A DNA stretch of 64,000 nucleotides from positions 168,042,083 through 168,106,082 of the forward strand of contig NC_090323.1 of the NCBI RefSeq assembly GCF_040869045.1, given 5' to 3'. The DNA comes from Eurosta solidaginis. Lineage: Eukaryota; Arthropoda; Insecta; Diptera; Tephritidae. Shown one piece after another: positions 1 through 10,265 of the stretch (positions are counted from its first letter, which is position 1; every line of letters begins with the position of its first letter). The notes under the pieces are model-generated. The model was not told where the DNA came from. It did no database searches and worked only from the letters and a program-made list of their open reading frames with translations. The translations under genes were made by a program, and so were the position numbers.

Positions 1-874
1 ACCAAATACGCATTTAACGATGAAGCTTGGTGGCTGAGTTGAGCTTATGACGCAGAATAGAAAAATAGTAAAATTTTGGACAACGGGCGTGGCGCCGCCC
101 ACTTTTAAATGAAGGTAATTTAGAAGTTTTGCAAGCTGTAATTTGGCAGTCGTTGAAGATATCATGATGAAATTTGGCAGGAACGTTACTCTTATTACTT
201 TATGTCTGCTTAATAAAAATTAGCAAAATCGGAAAACGACCACGCCCACTTTTTAAAAAAAATTTTTTTAAATTCAAATTTTAAAAGAAAAGTTAATATC
301 TTTACAGCATATAAGTAAATTATGCCAACATTCAACCCCAGTAGTGATATGCAACAAAATACAAAAATAAAAGAAAATTTCAAAATGGGCGTGGTTCCGC
401 CATTTTTCATTTAATTTGTCTAGGATACTTTTAATGCCATACGTCGAACAAAAATTTACCAATCCTTGTGAAATTTGGTAGAGGCTTAGATTCTAGGACG
501 ATAACTGTTTTCTGTGAAAAAGGGCAAAATCGGTGGAAGCCACGCCCAGTTTTTATACATAGTCGACCGTCTGTCCTTCCGCTCGGCCGTTAACACGATA
601 ACTTGAGCAAAAATCGATATATCTTTACTAAACTCAGTTCAGGTACTTATCTGAACTCACTTTGTATTGGTGTAAAAAATGACCGAAATCGGACTATGAC
701 CACGCCCACTTTTTCGATATCGAAAATTACGAAAAATGAAAAAAATGCCATAATTATATACCAAATACGAAAAAAGGGATGAAACATGGTAATTGTATTG
801 GTCTATTGACGCAAAATATAACTTTAGAAAAAAACTTGGTAAAATGGGTGTGACATCTACCATATTAAGTAGAA

Positions 875-1131
875 TAGAAGTAGAATTAATGAAGACAAAC
901 AAAAAACCGCTGTGGTGGCTGAATGGTTATAGCAGCGGAGCCTAAACGTTGCCGATGAAGGAATTTAGCAGTTCCCGAAATGGATCTATACAACGAGCTT
1001 TGGCAGTTGTCTAAATTTTTTCTTTCTTCTATTCTAATTTAAAAATTTTTTCAATTAAGAAAAAATTTATCATAACAATAATAATGATAAAAAAAATTAT
1101 TGTTAGGCCTTGAGCTCGATTCGAACCAGCG
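875..1131. mobile_element. SINE-like insertion with pol III-type boxes inside copy A
   Basis: The host sequence ..TAAGTAGAA/GAAAATG.. is continuous in copy D and interrupted here. GTAGAA occurs on both sides (869-874 and 1132-1137), which fits a 6-bp target duplication. Near the left edge the plus strand has TGGCTGAATGGTTA, a good tRNA-like A box. Near the right edge the minus strand has GGTTCGAATC, a good B box. The two boxes lie on opposite strands about 200 bp apart, so this is not an ordinary tRNA-SINE head. Both edges carry CCGCTG facing inward. The family is not recognised. Confidence 0.45.
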
Positions 1132-1164
1132 GTAGAAGAAAATGAAAAAGTTTTGCAGGGCACC

Positions 1165-2090
1165 TAATTCTAGAGTCACCCCTGGTCCACCTTTATGTCG
1201 ATATCTCGAAAGGGCGTCCACCTATAGAACTAAGGCCCGCGCCCTTTTAAAATACTCATTAACACCTTTCATTTGATACCCATATCGTACAAACAAATTC
1301 TAGAGTCACCCCTGGTCTACCTTTATGGAGATATCTCGAAAAGGCGTCCACCTATAGAACTAAGACCCACGCCCTTTTAAAATACTCATTAACACCTTTC
1401 ATTTGATACCCATATCGTACAAACAAATTCTAGTGTCACCCCTGGTCCACCTTTATGGCGGTATCTCGAAAAGGCGTCCACCTATAGAACTAAGACCCAC
1501 GCCCTTTTAAAATACTCATTAACGACTTTCATTTGATACCCATATCGTACAAACAAATTCTAGAGTCACCCCTGGTCCACCTTTATGGCGATATCTCAAA
1601 AAGGCGTCCACCTATAGAACTAAGGCCCACTCCCTTTTAAAATACTCATTAGCACCTTTCATTTGATACCCATATTGTACAAACGAATGCTAGAGTCACC
1701 CCTGGTCCACGTTTATGGCGATATCCCGAAAAGGCGTCCACCCATAGAACAAAGGCCCATTCCCTTTTAAAACACTTATTACACTTTTCGCTTGACACCC
1801 ATATTGTACAAACGCATTCTAGAGTCAACCCACGTCCACTTTTATAACGATATTCCAAAAAGGCGTCCACCTATAGAACTAAGGCCCACTCCCTTCTAAA
1901 ATACTCATTAACACCTTTCATTTGATACCCATATAGTACAAACAAATTCTAGAGTCACCCCTGGTCCACGTTTATGGCGATATCTCGAAAAGGCGTCCAC
2001 TTATAGAACTAAGACCCACGCCCTTTTAAAATACTCTTTAGTACCTTCCATTTGATACACATGTCATACAAACAAATTCCAGGGTTACCT
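1165..2090 (-). repeat. 130-bp minisatellite of copy A (about 7 units)
   Basis: The marker catatcgtac recurs at exact 130-bp spacing (for example 1281 and 1411). Each unit contains TCTAGAGTCACCCCTGGTCC, then ggcgatatctcgaaaaggcg, then cacccttttaaaatactcat-type sequence. It is the reverse complement of the arrays at 4735-6660 and 43020-44270, so the minisatellite belongs to the element family and is not local DNA. Confidence 0.9.
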
Positions 2091-2191
2091 TAGGTTCCTT
2101 TTACAACATAGTGATTTCCCTTACTTTGTCTCCACAGCTCTCAACTGAGTATGTAATGTTCGGTTACACCCGAACTTAGCCTTCCTTACTT

Positions 2192-2834
2192 ATTGTATTT
2201 TGTTTCAACATATTACTGGAGTTGAATGTTAACATAATTTACTTATATATTGTAAAGATATTAAATTTTTTGTTAAAATTTTACTTACATTTTTTTTTTT
2301 AAAAATTGGGCGTGTTCGTCATCCGATGCCAATTTTTTCATGATATCTTCAACGACTGCCAAATTACGGCTTGCAAAACTTTCAAATTACCTTCTTTCAA
2401 AAGTGGGCGGTGCCACGCCCATTGTCCAAAATTTTACTAATTTTTTCTACGTCATAAGATCAACCCGGCTACCAAGTTTCATAGCTTTATCTTTCTTTAG
2501 GAATGAATTATCACATTTTTGGATTTTTCGAAATTTTCGATATCAAAAAAGTGGGCGTGGTTATAGTCCGATTTCTTCATTTTAAATAGCGATCTGAGAT
2601 GAGTACCCAGGAACCTACGTACCAAATTTCATCAAGATACCTCAAAATTTACTCAAGTTATCGTGTTTACGGACGGACGGACGGACATGGCTAAATAAAT
2701 TTCTTTTTTCGCCCAGATCGTTTTGATATATAGAAGTGTATTTCTATCTCGATTAGTTTATGCCGTTACGGATTACCGCCATGCGAACTAAGTTAATATA
2801 CTCTGTGAGCTCTGCTCAGCTGAGTATAAAAAAA
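2192..2834 (+). mobile_element. Non-autonomous element, copy B (3' part only)
   Basis: The sequence matches copy D from about 7338 to its 3' end, including the GTGGGCGG boxes, the (ACGG)n tract and the terminal ctgctcagctgagtataaa at 2812-2830. The 5' part is missing because copy A sits directly upstream in the opposite orientation. Copy C begins in the terminal A-run. Confidence 0.75.
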
Positions 2835-4321
2835 CAAGTAAAGTTAACCGAACATTATATACTCAGCGTGAGCTTCAATTGTACATTTCATTCCAGATAA
2901 GTTACTTTTCTACATAACACGTGGCACCCCCCTTTTAAAAGAAAATGTTCTCCCAATTTCCGCTTACAGTAAAACTTGATAAGTGGAATATCATTGATTC
3001 AAAACTATTTTTTGTTAAGTTATAGCTTATTATTCTAGTCTACGACCCTTTTAAATTTGCTTTATATCTAAGTTGCCGTGGTCTTTAACCAATCCCGTCC
3101 ATTTATACTAGAAATTATTTCTTCTGGAAAATATGTGTACACAATTTCATTACGATCCGTAAATTTTTCTTCGAGTTATGGCTCCCAAATTGCTTAGCCA
3201 TAACAAATTTTAGTGTTTTCCAATTTAATGTTATAATTCAATTTAGAAAGTAAGATTCTATTGATACAATGCTTTCCTTGCTAAGATTTAGCTCATTTTA
3301 TTTGTCCACTACCCTTTTAAAAATCTTTTATATAACAGTGGGCGTTGTCTTTAACCGATTTCATTAATTTTTCTTCAAATCATTCCCTAAAATAAAGGCA
3401 ACGTCTCTGCCGAATTTTGCTACGATAGGTTAAACGATTTTTTATTTATGCGTAATAATATTTGTAAAATTGATTTTATCACAAGTGGGCGGTGCCACGC
3501 CCATTTTAAACATTTTTTTTTTCAAATTTTTATCAATAGTCTCAATATCAGTCCACACGTCAAATTTCAACCTTCTAGGTGTATTATTTACAAAATTATC
3601 AGGTTCTTGTGTTAAATATATATATAAAAAGTGGGCGTGGTTATCGTCCGGTTTCGTTCATTTTCAATACTAATCTATTGTTGATGTTGTTGTTGTAGCG
3701 ATAAGGTTACTCCCCGAAAGCTTCGGGAAGTGCTGTCGATGTGATGGTCCTTTGCCGGATACAGATCCGGTAAGCTCCGATAAGACAGCACCATTAAGGT
3801 GCTAGCCCGACCATCTCGGGAACGATTTATATGGCCACATTAAACCTTCAGGCCATCCCTCCATCCCCACCCCAAGTTCCACGGGGAGCTTGGGGTCGCC
3901 AGAGCCTCGTCTGTTAGTGAAACAGGATTCGCCGCGTATAGGTGAGGTTGACAATTGGGTTTGGAGAAGCTGTATATTGCGCTGGCAACCTGAAGGGTTG
4001 GGCTACACAGCCCCTTGTATTTTAGTCGCCTCTTACTACAGGCATACCTACCGCGGGTATATTCTGACCCCCTCACCCGCTGGGGTATACTTCTAGTCTA
4101 TTCTTGGTCCAGATTGTCGTACCAAATTTGGTGAAGATATCTCAATATTAACTCAAGTTATCGTGTTAACGGACAGACGTACGGACGGACGGGCGGACAT
4201 GGCTCAATATCATTTTTTTTCGATACTAATGATTTTGATATATTCCTTTATACATGTACAACCAACCGTTATCCAATCAAAGTTAATATACTCTGTGTGC
4301 TAAGTAAGCTGAGTATAAAAA
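2835..4321 (+). mobile_element. Non-autonomous element, copy C (divergent subfamily, carries a nested SINE-like insertion)
   Basis: It starts CAAGTAAAGTTAACCG in the A-run that ends copy B and stops at GCTGAGTATAAAA (4309-4320). It has no 130-bp minisatellite. The body repeats ACCCTTTTAAA and GTGGGCGG boxes at spacings of roughly 150 bp or more. A 417-bp insertion (3680-4096) splits it. Without that insertion the copy is about 1.07 kb. Confidence 0.7.
3680..4096 (-). mobile_element. SINE-like element with a (CAA)n tail, flanked by a 6-bp duplication
   Basis: The minus strand begins CTAGAAGTATACCCCAGCGG and ends in ACAACAACAACATCAAC. TCTATT flanks it at 3674-3679 and 4097-4102. The interior has several short inverted pairs (for example CGGATCTGTATCCG and AGCACCTTAATGGTGCT). 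The two ORFs of 68-78 codons crossing it in opposite directions have no recognisable domain, so it is treated as non-coding. I recognise the sequence type as common in fly genomes but cannot name the family. Confidence 0.6.
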
Positions 4322-4630
4322 CAAATACAAAAACAAGCAGCTCACTTTAACTATAGAATCGTGACAAAGCTGACCCATTGAACCGCGTCGCAATGCCTTT
4401 TTTGTTTGCTTTCTTTCTTTAAAAAAATATTTTTTTCTTCATCTGGACGCTTTTTAGCATTGCCGGCAACATGCTGGCCATCCTCTACATTTTTCGGCTA
4501 TTGACTTTTGCGTGCTGTTTCCTTAAAAGAAGATATTGACGACGTTTTTATGTAGAAGTAAATATTTATTCCACCTACTGCATTTGGTGAAACAAAAATC
4601 GATTGAATTTTAGCACGAAATCAAAAGTAA
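4322..4630. other. Unique spacer between copies C and D, no gene seen
   Basis: About 300 bp of mixed-composition sequence with T-runs. No ORF of note, no repeat unit and no RNA gene is recognisable. Confidence 0.5.
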
Positions 4631-4734
4631 CAAGTAAGGAAGGCTAAGTTCGGGTGTAACCGAACATAACATACTCAGTTGAGAGCTATGGAGACAAAAT
4701 AAGGAAAATCAATCTGGGGTAACCCTGGAATGTG

Positions 4735-6660
4735 GTTGTATAACATGTGTATCAAATGAAAGGTATTAAAGAGTATTTTAAGAGAGAGTAGGCCATAGTT
4801 CTATGGATGAACGCCATTTAGGGATATCGCCATAAAGGTGGACCAGGGCTGACTCTAGAATTTGTTTGTACGATATGGGTATCAAATGAAAGGTGTTACT
4901 GAGCATTTTAAGAGGGAGTGGGCCTTAGGTCTATCGGTGGACGCCTTTTCGAGATGTCCCCATTAAGGTGGACCAGGGGTGATTCTATAATGTGTTTGTA
5001 CGATATGGGTATCAAATGAAAGGTGGTAATGAGTATTTTAAAAGGGAATGGGCTTTAGTTCTATAGGTGAACGCCTTTTCGAGAAATCGCCATAAAGGTG
5101 GACCAGGGGTGACTCTAGAATATGTTTGTACGATATGGGTATCAAATGAAAGCTGTTAATGAGTATTTTGAAAAGGAGTGATCCTTAGTTCCATAGGTGG
5201 ACGCCGTTTCGAGATATCGCCATAAAGGTGGACCAGGGGTGTCTCTAGAATGTGTTTGTACGATATGGGAATCAAATGAAAGGTGTTACTGAGCATTTTA
5301 AGAGGGAGTGGGCATTAGGTCTATAGGTGGACGCCTTTTCGAGATATCGCCATTAGGGTGGGCCAGGGGTGACTCTAGAATGTTTGTACGGTATGGGTAT
5401 CAAACGAAAGGTGTTACTGAGCATTTTAAGAGGGAGTGGGCATGAGGTCTATAGGTGGACGCCTTTTCGAGATATCGTCATTAGGGTGGGCCAGGTTTGA
5501 CTCTAGAATGTGTTTGTACGATATGTGCATCAAACGAAAGGTGTTACTGAGCATTTTAAGAGGGAGTGGGCATTAGGTCTATAGGTGGACGCCCTTTCGA
5601 GATATCGCCATTAGGGTGGGCCAGGGGTGACTCTAGAATGTTTGTACGATATGGGTATCAAACGAAAGGTGTTACTGAGCATTTTAAGAGGGAGTGGGCA
5701 TTAGGTATATAGGTGGATGCCTTTTCGAGATATCGCCATTAGGGTGGGCCAGGGGTGACTCTAGAATGTGTTTGTACGATATGGGTATCAAATGAAAGGC
5801 GGTAAGGAGTATTTTAAAAGGGAGTAATCCTTAGTTCTATAGGTGGACGCCTTTTCGAGATATCGCCATAAAGGTGGACCAAGGGTGACTCTAGAATGTT
5901 TGTACGATATGGGTATCAAACGAAAGGTGTTACTGGGCATTTTAAGAGGGAGTAGGCATTAGGTCTATAGGTGGACGCCTTTTCGAGATATCGCCATTAG
6001 GGTGGGCCAGGGTGACTCTAGAATGTGTTTGTACGATATGGGTATCAAATGAAAGGTGGTAATGCGTATTTTAAAAGGGAGTAATCCTTAGTTCTATAGG
6101 TGGACGCCTTTTCGAAATATCGCCATTAGGGTGGGCCAGGTGTGACTCTAGAATGTTTGTACGATATGGGTATCAAACGAAAGGTGTTACTGAGCATTTT
6201 AAGAGGGAGTGGGCATTAGGTCTATAGGTGGACGCCTTTTCGAGATATCGCCATTAGGGTGGGCCAGGGGTGACTCTAGAATGTTTGTACGATATGTGTA
6301 TCAAACGAAAGGTGTTACTGAGCATTTTAAGAGGGAGTGGACACTAGGTCTATAGGTGGACGCCTTTTCGAGATATCGCCATTAGGGTGGGCCAGGGGTG
6401 ACTCTAGAATGTTTGTACGATATGGGTATCAAACGAAAGGTGTTACTGAGCATTTTAAGAGGGAGTGGGCATTAGGTCTATAGGTGGACGCCTTTTCGAG
6501 ATATCGCCATTAGGGTGGGACAGGGGTGACTCTGGTATGTTTTTGTACGATATGGATATCAAATTAAAGGTATTAATGAGGGTTATAAAAGCGAGTGGCC
6601 CTTAGATGTATATGTGAAGGCGTTCTCGCGATATCGACCAAAATGTGGACCAGGTGATCC
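4735..6660 (+). repeat. 130-bp minisatellite of copy D (about 15 units)
   Basis: cgatatgggt recurs at 4871, 5001, 5131 and 5261, exactly 130 bp apart. Later units are about 126 bp because tgtgtttgtac is shortened to tgtttgtac. Units from about 5290 to 6530 share variants (gtgggcattaggtctatagg, attagggtgggccagg), which shows local homogenisation. No coding potential. Confidence 0.9.
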
Positions 6661-6675
6661 AGAAAATCATCTGTC

Positions 6676-6808
6676 GGGTAGGTAGGTAGGTTGAACTGGC
6701 CGGTCCATGAGGACCTCACATAGACTGATTGAGTCCGTAGTGTTACCAGAAGTTTGTTTTAACTAACAGTATTCCTGCCAAGATTCCAAGGGCTGTTGAT
6801 TTCGCCTT
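6676..6808 (-). mobile_element. 3'-end fragment of an RNase H-type LINE
   Basis: The minus strand reads GGTAACACTACGGACTCAAT, then CAGTCTATGTGAGGTC, then GGACCGGCCAGTTCAACC, then CTACCTACC. This nearly matches the last 110 bp of the LINE ending at 42027. Only the 3' UTR and tail are present, as expected for a severely 5'-truncated retrotransposition product. It lies between the minisatellite and body of copy D. Confidence 0.8.
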
Positions 6809-6984
6809 GTAGAACTTTTTCATTTTCTTCTACTTAATATGGTAGGTGTCACACCCATTTTACAAAGTTTTTTCCAAAGTTATATTTTGCGTCAATAAAC
6901 CAATCCAGTTACCATGTTTCATCCCTTTTTTCGTATTTGGTATAGAATTATGGCATTTTTTTCATTTTTCGTAATTTCGATATC

Positions 6985-7870
6985 GATAAAGTGGGCGTGG
7001 TTATGGTCAGATTTCGCCCATTTTTTATACCAAGAAAAAGTGAGTTCAGGTAAGTACGTGGGCTAAGTTTAGTAAAGATATATCGGATTTTGCTCAAGTT
7101 ATTGTGTTAACGGCCGAGCGGAAGGACAGACGGTGGACTGTGTATAAAAACTGGGCGTGGCTTCCACCGATTTCGCCGATTTTCACAGAGAACAGTTACC
7201 GTCATAGAATCTATGCTCCTACCAAATTTGAGAAGGATTGGTAAATTTTTGTTCGACTTATGGCAATAAACGTATTCTAGACAAACTAAATGAAAATGGG
7301 CGGAGCCACGCCCATTTTGAAATTTTCTTTTATTTTTGTATTTTGTTGCATCATATCATTATTGGAGTTGAATTTTGACTTAATTTACTTATATACAGTA
7401 AAGATATTAAATTTTTTGTTAAAATTTGAATTTAAAAAAATTTTTTTTTAAAAAGTGGGCGTGTTCTTCATCCAATTTTGCTAATTTTTATTTAGCACAT
7501 ATAGAGTAATAGCAGTAACGTTCTTGCCAAATTTCATCATGATATCTTCAACGACTGCCAAATTACAGCTTGCAAAACTTTTAAATTACCTTCTTGTAAA
7601 AGTGGGCGGTGCCACGCCCATTGTCCAAAATCTTACTAATTTTCTATTCTGCGTCATAACCTCAACCCATCTACCAAGTTTCGTCGCTTTATCTGTCTTT
7701 TGTAATGAATTATCGCACTTTTTCGGTTTTTCGAAATTTTCGATATCGAAAAAGTGGGCGTGGTTATAGTCCGATATCGTTCATTTTAAATAGCGATCTG
7801 AGATGAGTGCTCAGGAACCCACATACCAAATTTCATCAAGATACCTCAAAATTTACTCAAGTTATCGTGT
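6985..7870 (+). repeat. Degenerate ~150-bp periodic body of the element
   Basis: GGGCG-box sequences recur at about 6993, 7154, 7300, 7457, 7604 and 7756, roughly 150 bp apart. Each is followed by a CGATTTCG-like block and then a TACCAAATTTCATC-like block. Units are only loosely similar, so this is an old tandem expansion. The 8- to 10-bp box is the best-kept part. Confidence 0.6.
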
Positions 7871-7872
7871 TA

Positions 7873-7910
7873 ACGGACGGACGGACGGACGGACGGACGG
7901 ACGGACGGAC
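7873..7910 (+). repeat. (ACGG)n microsatellite
   Basis: About nine ACGG copies. The same tract occurs with fewer copies at the homologous place in the other element copies (about 2671, 4171, 44610 and, reversed, 50899). It is an intrinsic and variable part of the element. Confidence 0.95.
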
Positions 7911-8056
7911 ATGGCTCAATCAAATTTTTTTTCGATCCTGATTATTTTGATATATGGAAGTGTATATCTATCTCGATTCCTTTATATATGTACAACCAAC
8001 CGTTATCCAATCAAACTTAATATACTCTGTGAGCTCTGCTCAACTGAGTATAAAAA

Positions 8057-8439
8057 TACGGAAAAAAATTAATGAAGGGAAATGTTTGTGTGGTGAGGGG
8101 AGTGGGAACTACAAGAGAGGTAAATATGTAAAAGGGACAATACTGCTTTGTTGGCATGACAAAAATGAAAGCGTAATCACTGATGTTGTACGTTGCAGAC
8201 AGTTTCCGCATCGCGAGACAAATGAACGGTAAATTGTACAGTTTTAGCACGTTAAATATGTGCATGTGAAAAATTGGAGGTGGGATTGCTAAACAGAAAG
8301 ATTATCGGAAATTAACTTGTGTTTAATTATATAAACTGAATTGAAATAGAAAAACATAATAAAAAAAGTGTTTGGGACGAATGATTTATGAGAAAAACGG
8401 CATAGCGAAAGTGTAGCTACAGGGAAGGCCTCACCAAAT
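8057..8439. other. No gene recognised
   Basis: AT-rich sequence downstream of copy D. Overlapping short ORFs occur on both strands with no domain and no shared initiation context. Nothing repeated is evident before about 8440. Confidence 0.45.
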
Positions 8440-8990
8440 TGAAGATGTAAGCTTTTTACTTCCTTTATTTTAGGTCGGTTGAATATTTGTCCACTTTTTA
8501 AGTAACTTATCATTGAGCTACAAACGTGAAACTTTACATATAGGTTAGAATACCGTGACAATACAACAAAAAGGAAAAAAATCCGTTAGGTGGCGCACGG
8601 GTCGAAATAATTAGATAAGAATTTGAAAGTTTTCAAACCAGGTTTTAAGTAACTTCTCGATGAGCTAGAGGCTAAAAATTTTGAGCCTAATTCAGAGGTC
8701 GATAACAGTAGATGACACAATACAAAAGTTTTCGTGCGCCCCGGACTGAGATATTTAGAAAAAAACAAACGGAATGGAGGGAATTTTGGAATTGATTTTT
8801 ATGTAAGTTCTCATTGAGCTACAAGCGTAGAAATTAACAGATAGGTTAAGACACCGAGAATATAGGGAAAGGAGAAAATGACAATAAAATAAAAAATTTA
8901 AGCACTTCCTTTATATAAAAGGACAAAAATGAGCGAAAAATTTATCCTTATATAAAGACATATTTTTGCTAAACTTTGATTTTTAAATTT
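8440..8990 (+). repeat. Degenerate ~150-bp repeat, end of an unclassified dispersed element
   Basis: Related blocks (ttttaagtaacttatcattg at about 8496, ttttaagtaacttctcgatg at about 8642, ttttatgtaagttctcattg at about 8799) recur 146-157 bp apart, each followed by a gagcta-aaaa block and often ATAGGTTA. The last part (8880-8985, tttaagcacttcctttatat and onward) returns in inverted orientation at 38355-38475, so it belongs to a dispersed element. Class unknown. Confidence 0.55.
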
Positions 8991-9000
8991 TGAGATAGGT

Positions 9001-9021
9001 TAGGTTAGGTTAGGTGGTAGC
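9001..9021 (-). repeat. (CCTAA)n 3' tail of the LINE
   Basis: On the minus strand the element ends CCACCTAACCTAACCTAACC. The LINE at 42027 ends in the same pentamer. This is a retrotransposon tail microsatellite in place of poly(A), not a telomere. Confidence 0.8.
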
Positions 9022-9108
9022 TGCCCTGTTAAGGAAACCTCAATTTGGACTACACGAAGGTCCATTGTGATACCACATACAATAAAAATAACGGTGACTT
9101 AGATTTAG

Positions 9109-10265
9109 CTACTTAGAGAATCGTTGGGTAGCAACGATTAAGCTCCGAATGATACCTATATCATCTTTGGATAAATCCTCGGGAGATCCAAGTGAGTCGC
9201 GACCGAAGTACTTTCGCCTAGTTCTGGCAAAAGCTGGGCAATCAAGCATAAAGTGATTTAGTGATTCCACCTCATCATCCTCCATACAGCTGCGGCAGGA
9301 TGGAGTTTCCAGTATATTGAGACGTACCACATGGATACCGATGAGACAGTGCCCTGTCAAAACACCAATGACCATTGATAGTTGAGCCTTAGTGAACACA
9401 ATTATTTCAGCAGACCTCTTGCCATCCACTTTCGGCCGGAAAGATCTTGCTACCCTGCAAGACGTGGTGTCCGCCCAACGTTTGCTGAGCTGACTCGAGG
9501 ACGACCTATGGAGGAGTAATCCACAGGTGGTCAGCGGAATCCCGAAATCCCTGCAGCCATCTTCATCCGGTTCAGTTGTACCGATGCGAGCAAAGAGTTC
9601 CGCTTGACAGTTACCCGGAATATCACTATGGCCCGGGACCCAGATAATCTTAATTGTGAAATAATACGATGTAATCGCAAGCGAGGTCGGGCACTCCCAG
9701 ACCACCCTCGATTGCGCTATAGTTGAACTCAAGGCCTTGATAGCCGTTTCACTATCAGAGTAGGTGTTGAATTCCCTAACTGTAGTAGCACAGGATATCA
9801 TTTCATCCACCGCATCCTTAACCGCAGCAACTTCCGCTTGGAATACGCTGCAGCGATCAGCCAACTTAAACTTGCGCCTCACATTTAGCTCTTGACAGGA
9901 GACCCCCCACCAACCTTTCCGTCTAACTCCAACCCATCCGTGAACGAGTTAACCGTTCCCTTGCCCCAGATAGTTCCTCTTCCCCACCCCTCTCTCGGTG
10001 GAATGACTGTTGTGAACGTTGTATAGGGAGCAGTTATCGGCACAGAATAGTCCGTTCTGTCCGGTATAAAATCTAAACTGGTAAGAAGGCTAGAGTGTCC
10101 GAAGTCAGAAAGCCCATAGCCCATATCACGAAGCCTGATTAACGACCGGGCCGCGGCCTCCTTTCCCGTAATATCTACTGGATATATGTTCAGCATTACG
10201 TTCAGTGCTAAGGTAGGTGTTGTTCTGAGAGCGCCACTGATACCGATCAGCGCCGTCCGTTGCAC
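9109..10265 (-). pseudogene. LINE ORF2 C-terminal half: linker, RNase H and zinc motif (broken)
   Basis: Two reading frames are joined by a frameshift near 9885. The upstream frame (9885-10265) holds the post-RT linker and the RNase H start NSFTDGLELDGKVGGG, with the first catalytic Asp in TDG. The downstream frame (9109-9882) holds FQAEVAAVKDAVDEM (Glu), YSDSETAIKAL (Asp) and VPGHSDIPGNCQAELFARIG. In that last block the usual Ala-Asp is Ala-Glu, so the fourth catalytic acid is changed. A Cys-rich segment follows (CRSCMEDDEVESLNHFMLDC). In life RNase H would remove the RNA strand during target-primed reverse transcription. This copy is dead. Confidence 0.8.

Larger units (their letters stand above)
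1..2191 (-). mobile_element. Non-autonomous dispersed element, copy A (right end in window, other end off the left edge)
   Basis: The minus strand starts near 2191 with a CAAGTAAGG-type end (read as ccttactta on the plus strand). It runs through a head with TACTCAGTTGAGAGCT, a 130-bp minisatellite (1165-2090) and a body rich in CCACGCCCA boxes. The body 1-874 is the reverse complement of 6830-7700 in copy D. No coding capacity is visible and short ORFs here are chance. Copy A appears to have landed in copy B, because plus-strand internal sequence of the same family resumes directly at 2192. The class of element is not established; the architecture is Helitron-like. Confidence 0.75.
4631..8056 (+). 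mobile_element. Non-autonomous element, copy D (long form with minisatellite)
   Basis: Both ends are present: CAAGTAAGGAAGGCTAAG at 4631 and CTCAACTGAGTATAAAAA ending near 8056. In order it has a head of about 105 bp with TACTCAGTTGAGAGCT, a 130-bp minisatellite (4735-6660), a LINE 3'-end fragment (6676-6808), a body of about 150-bp degenerate units with GGGCGTGG boxes (6985-7870), and (ACGG)n. The subterminal TACTCAGTTGAG and CTCAACTGAGTA form an inverted pair. No transposase or replicase is encoded, so any mobility would depend on an unseen partner. Confidence 0.8.

Noticed and set aside
912..1120. A functional tRNA gene (A box at about 912, B box near 1112)
   Set aside because: The boxes are on opposite strands about 200 bp apart and no cloverleaf can be drawn from either one.
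3840..4096. Two overlapping ORFs of 68-78 codons as small genes
   Set aside because: They lie on opposite strands within a 417-bp SINE-like insertion with target duplication and show no domain.
9001..9021. TTAGG repeats as a telomere or interstitial telomeric site
   Set aside because: Only about four units, directly at the 3' end of a LINE, and the same tail is found on another LINE. Flies are known to lack TTAGG telomeres.
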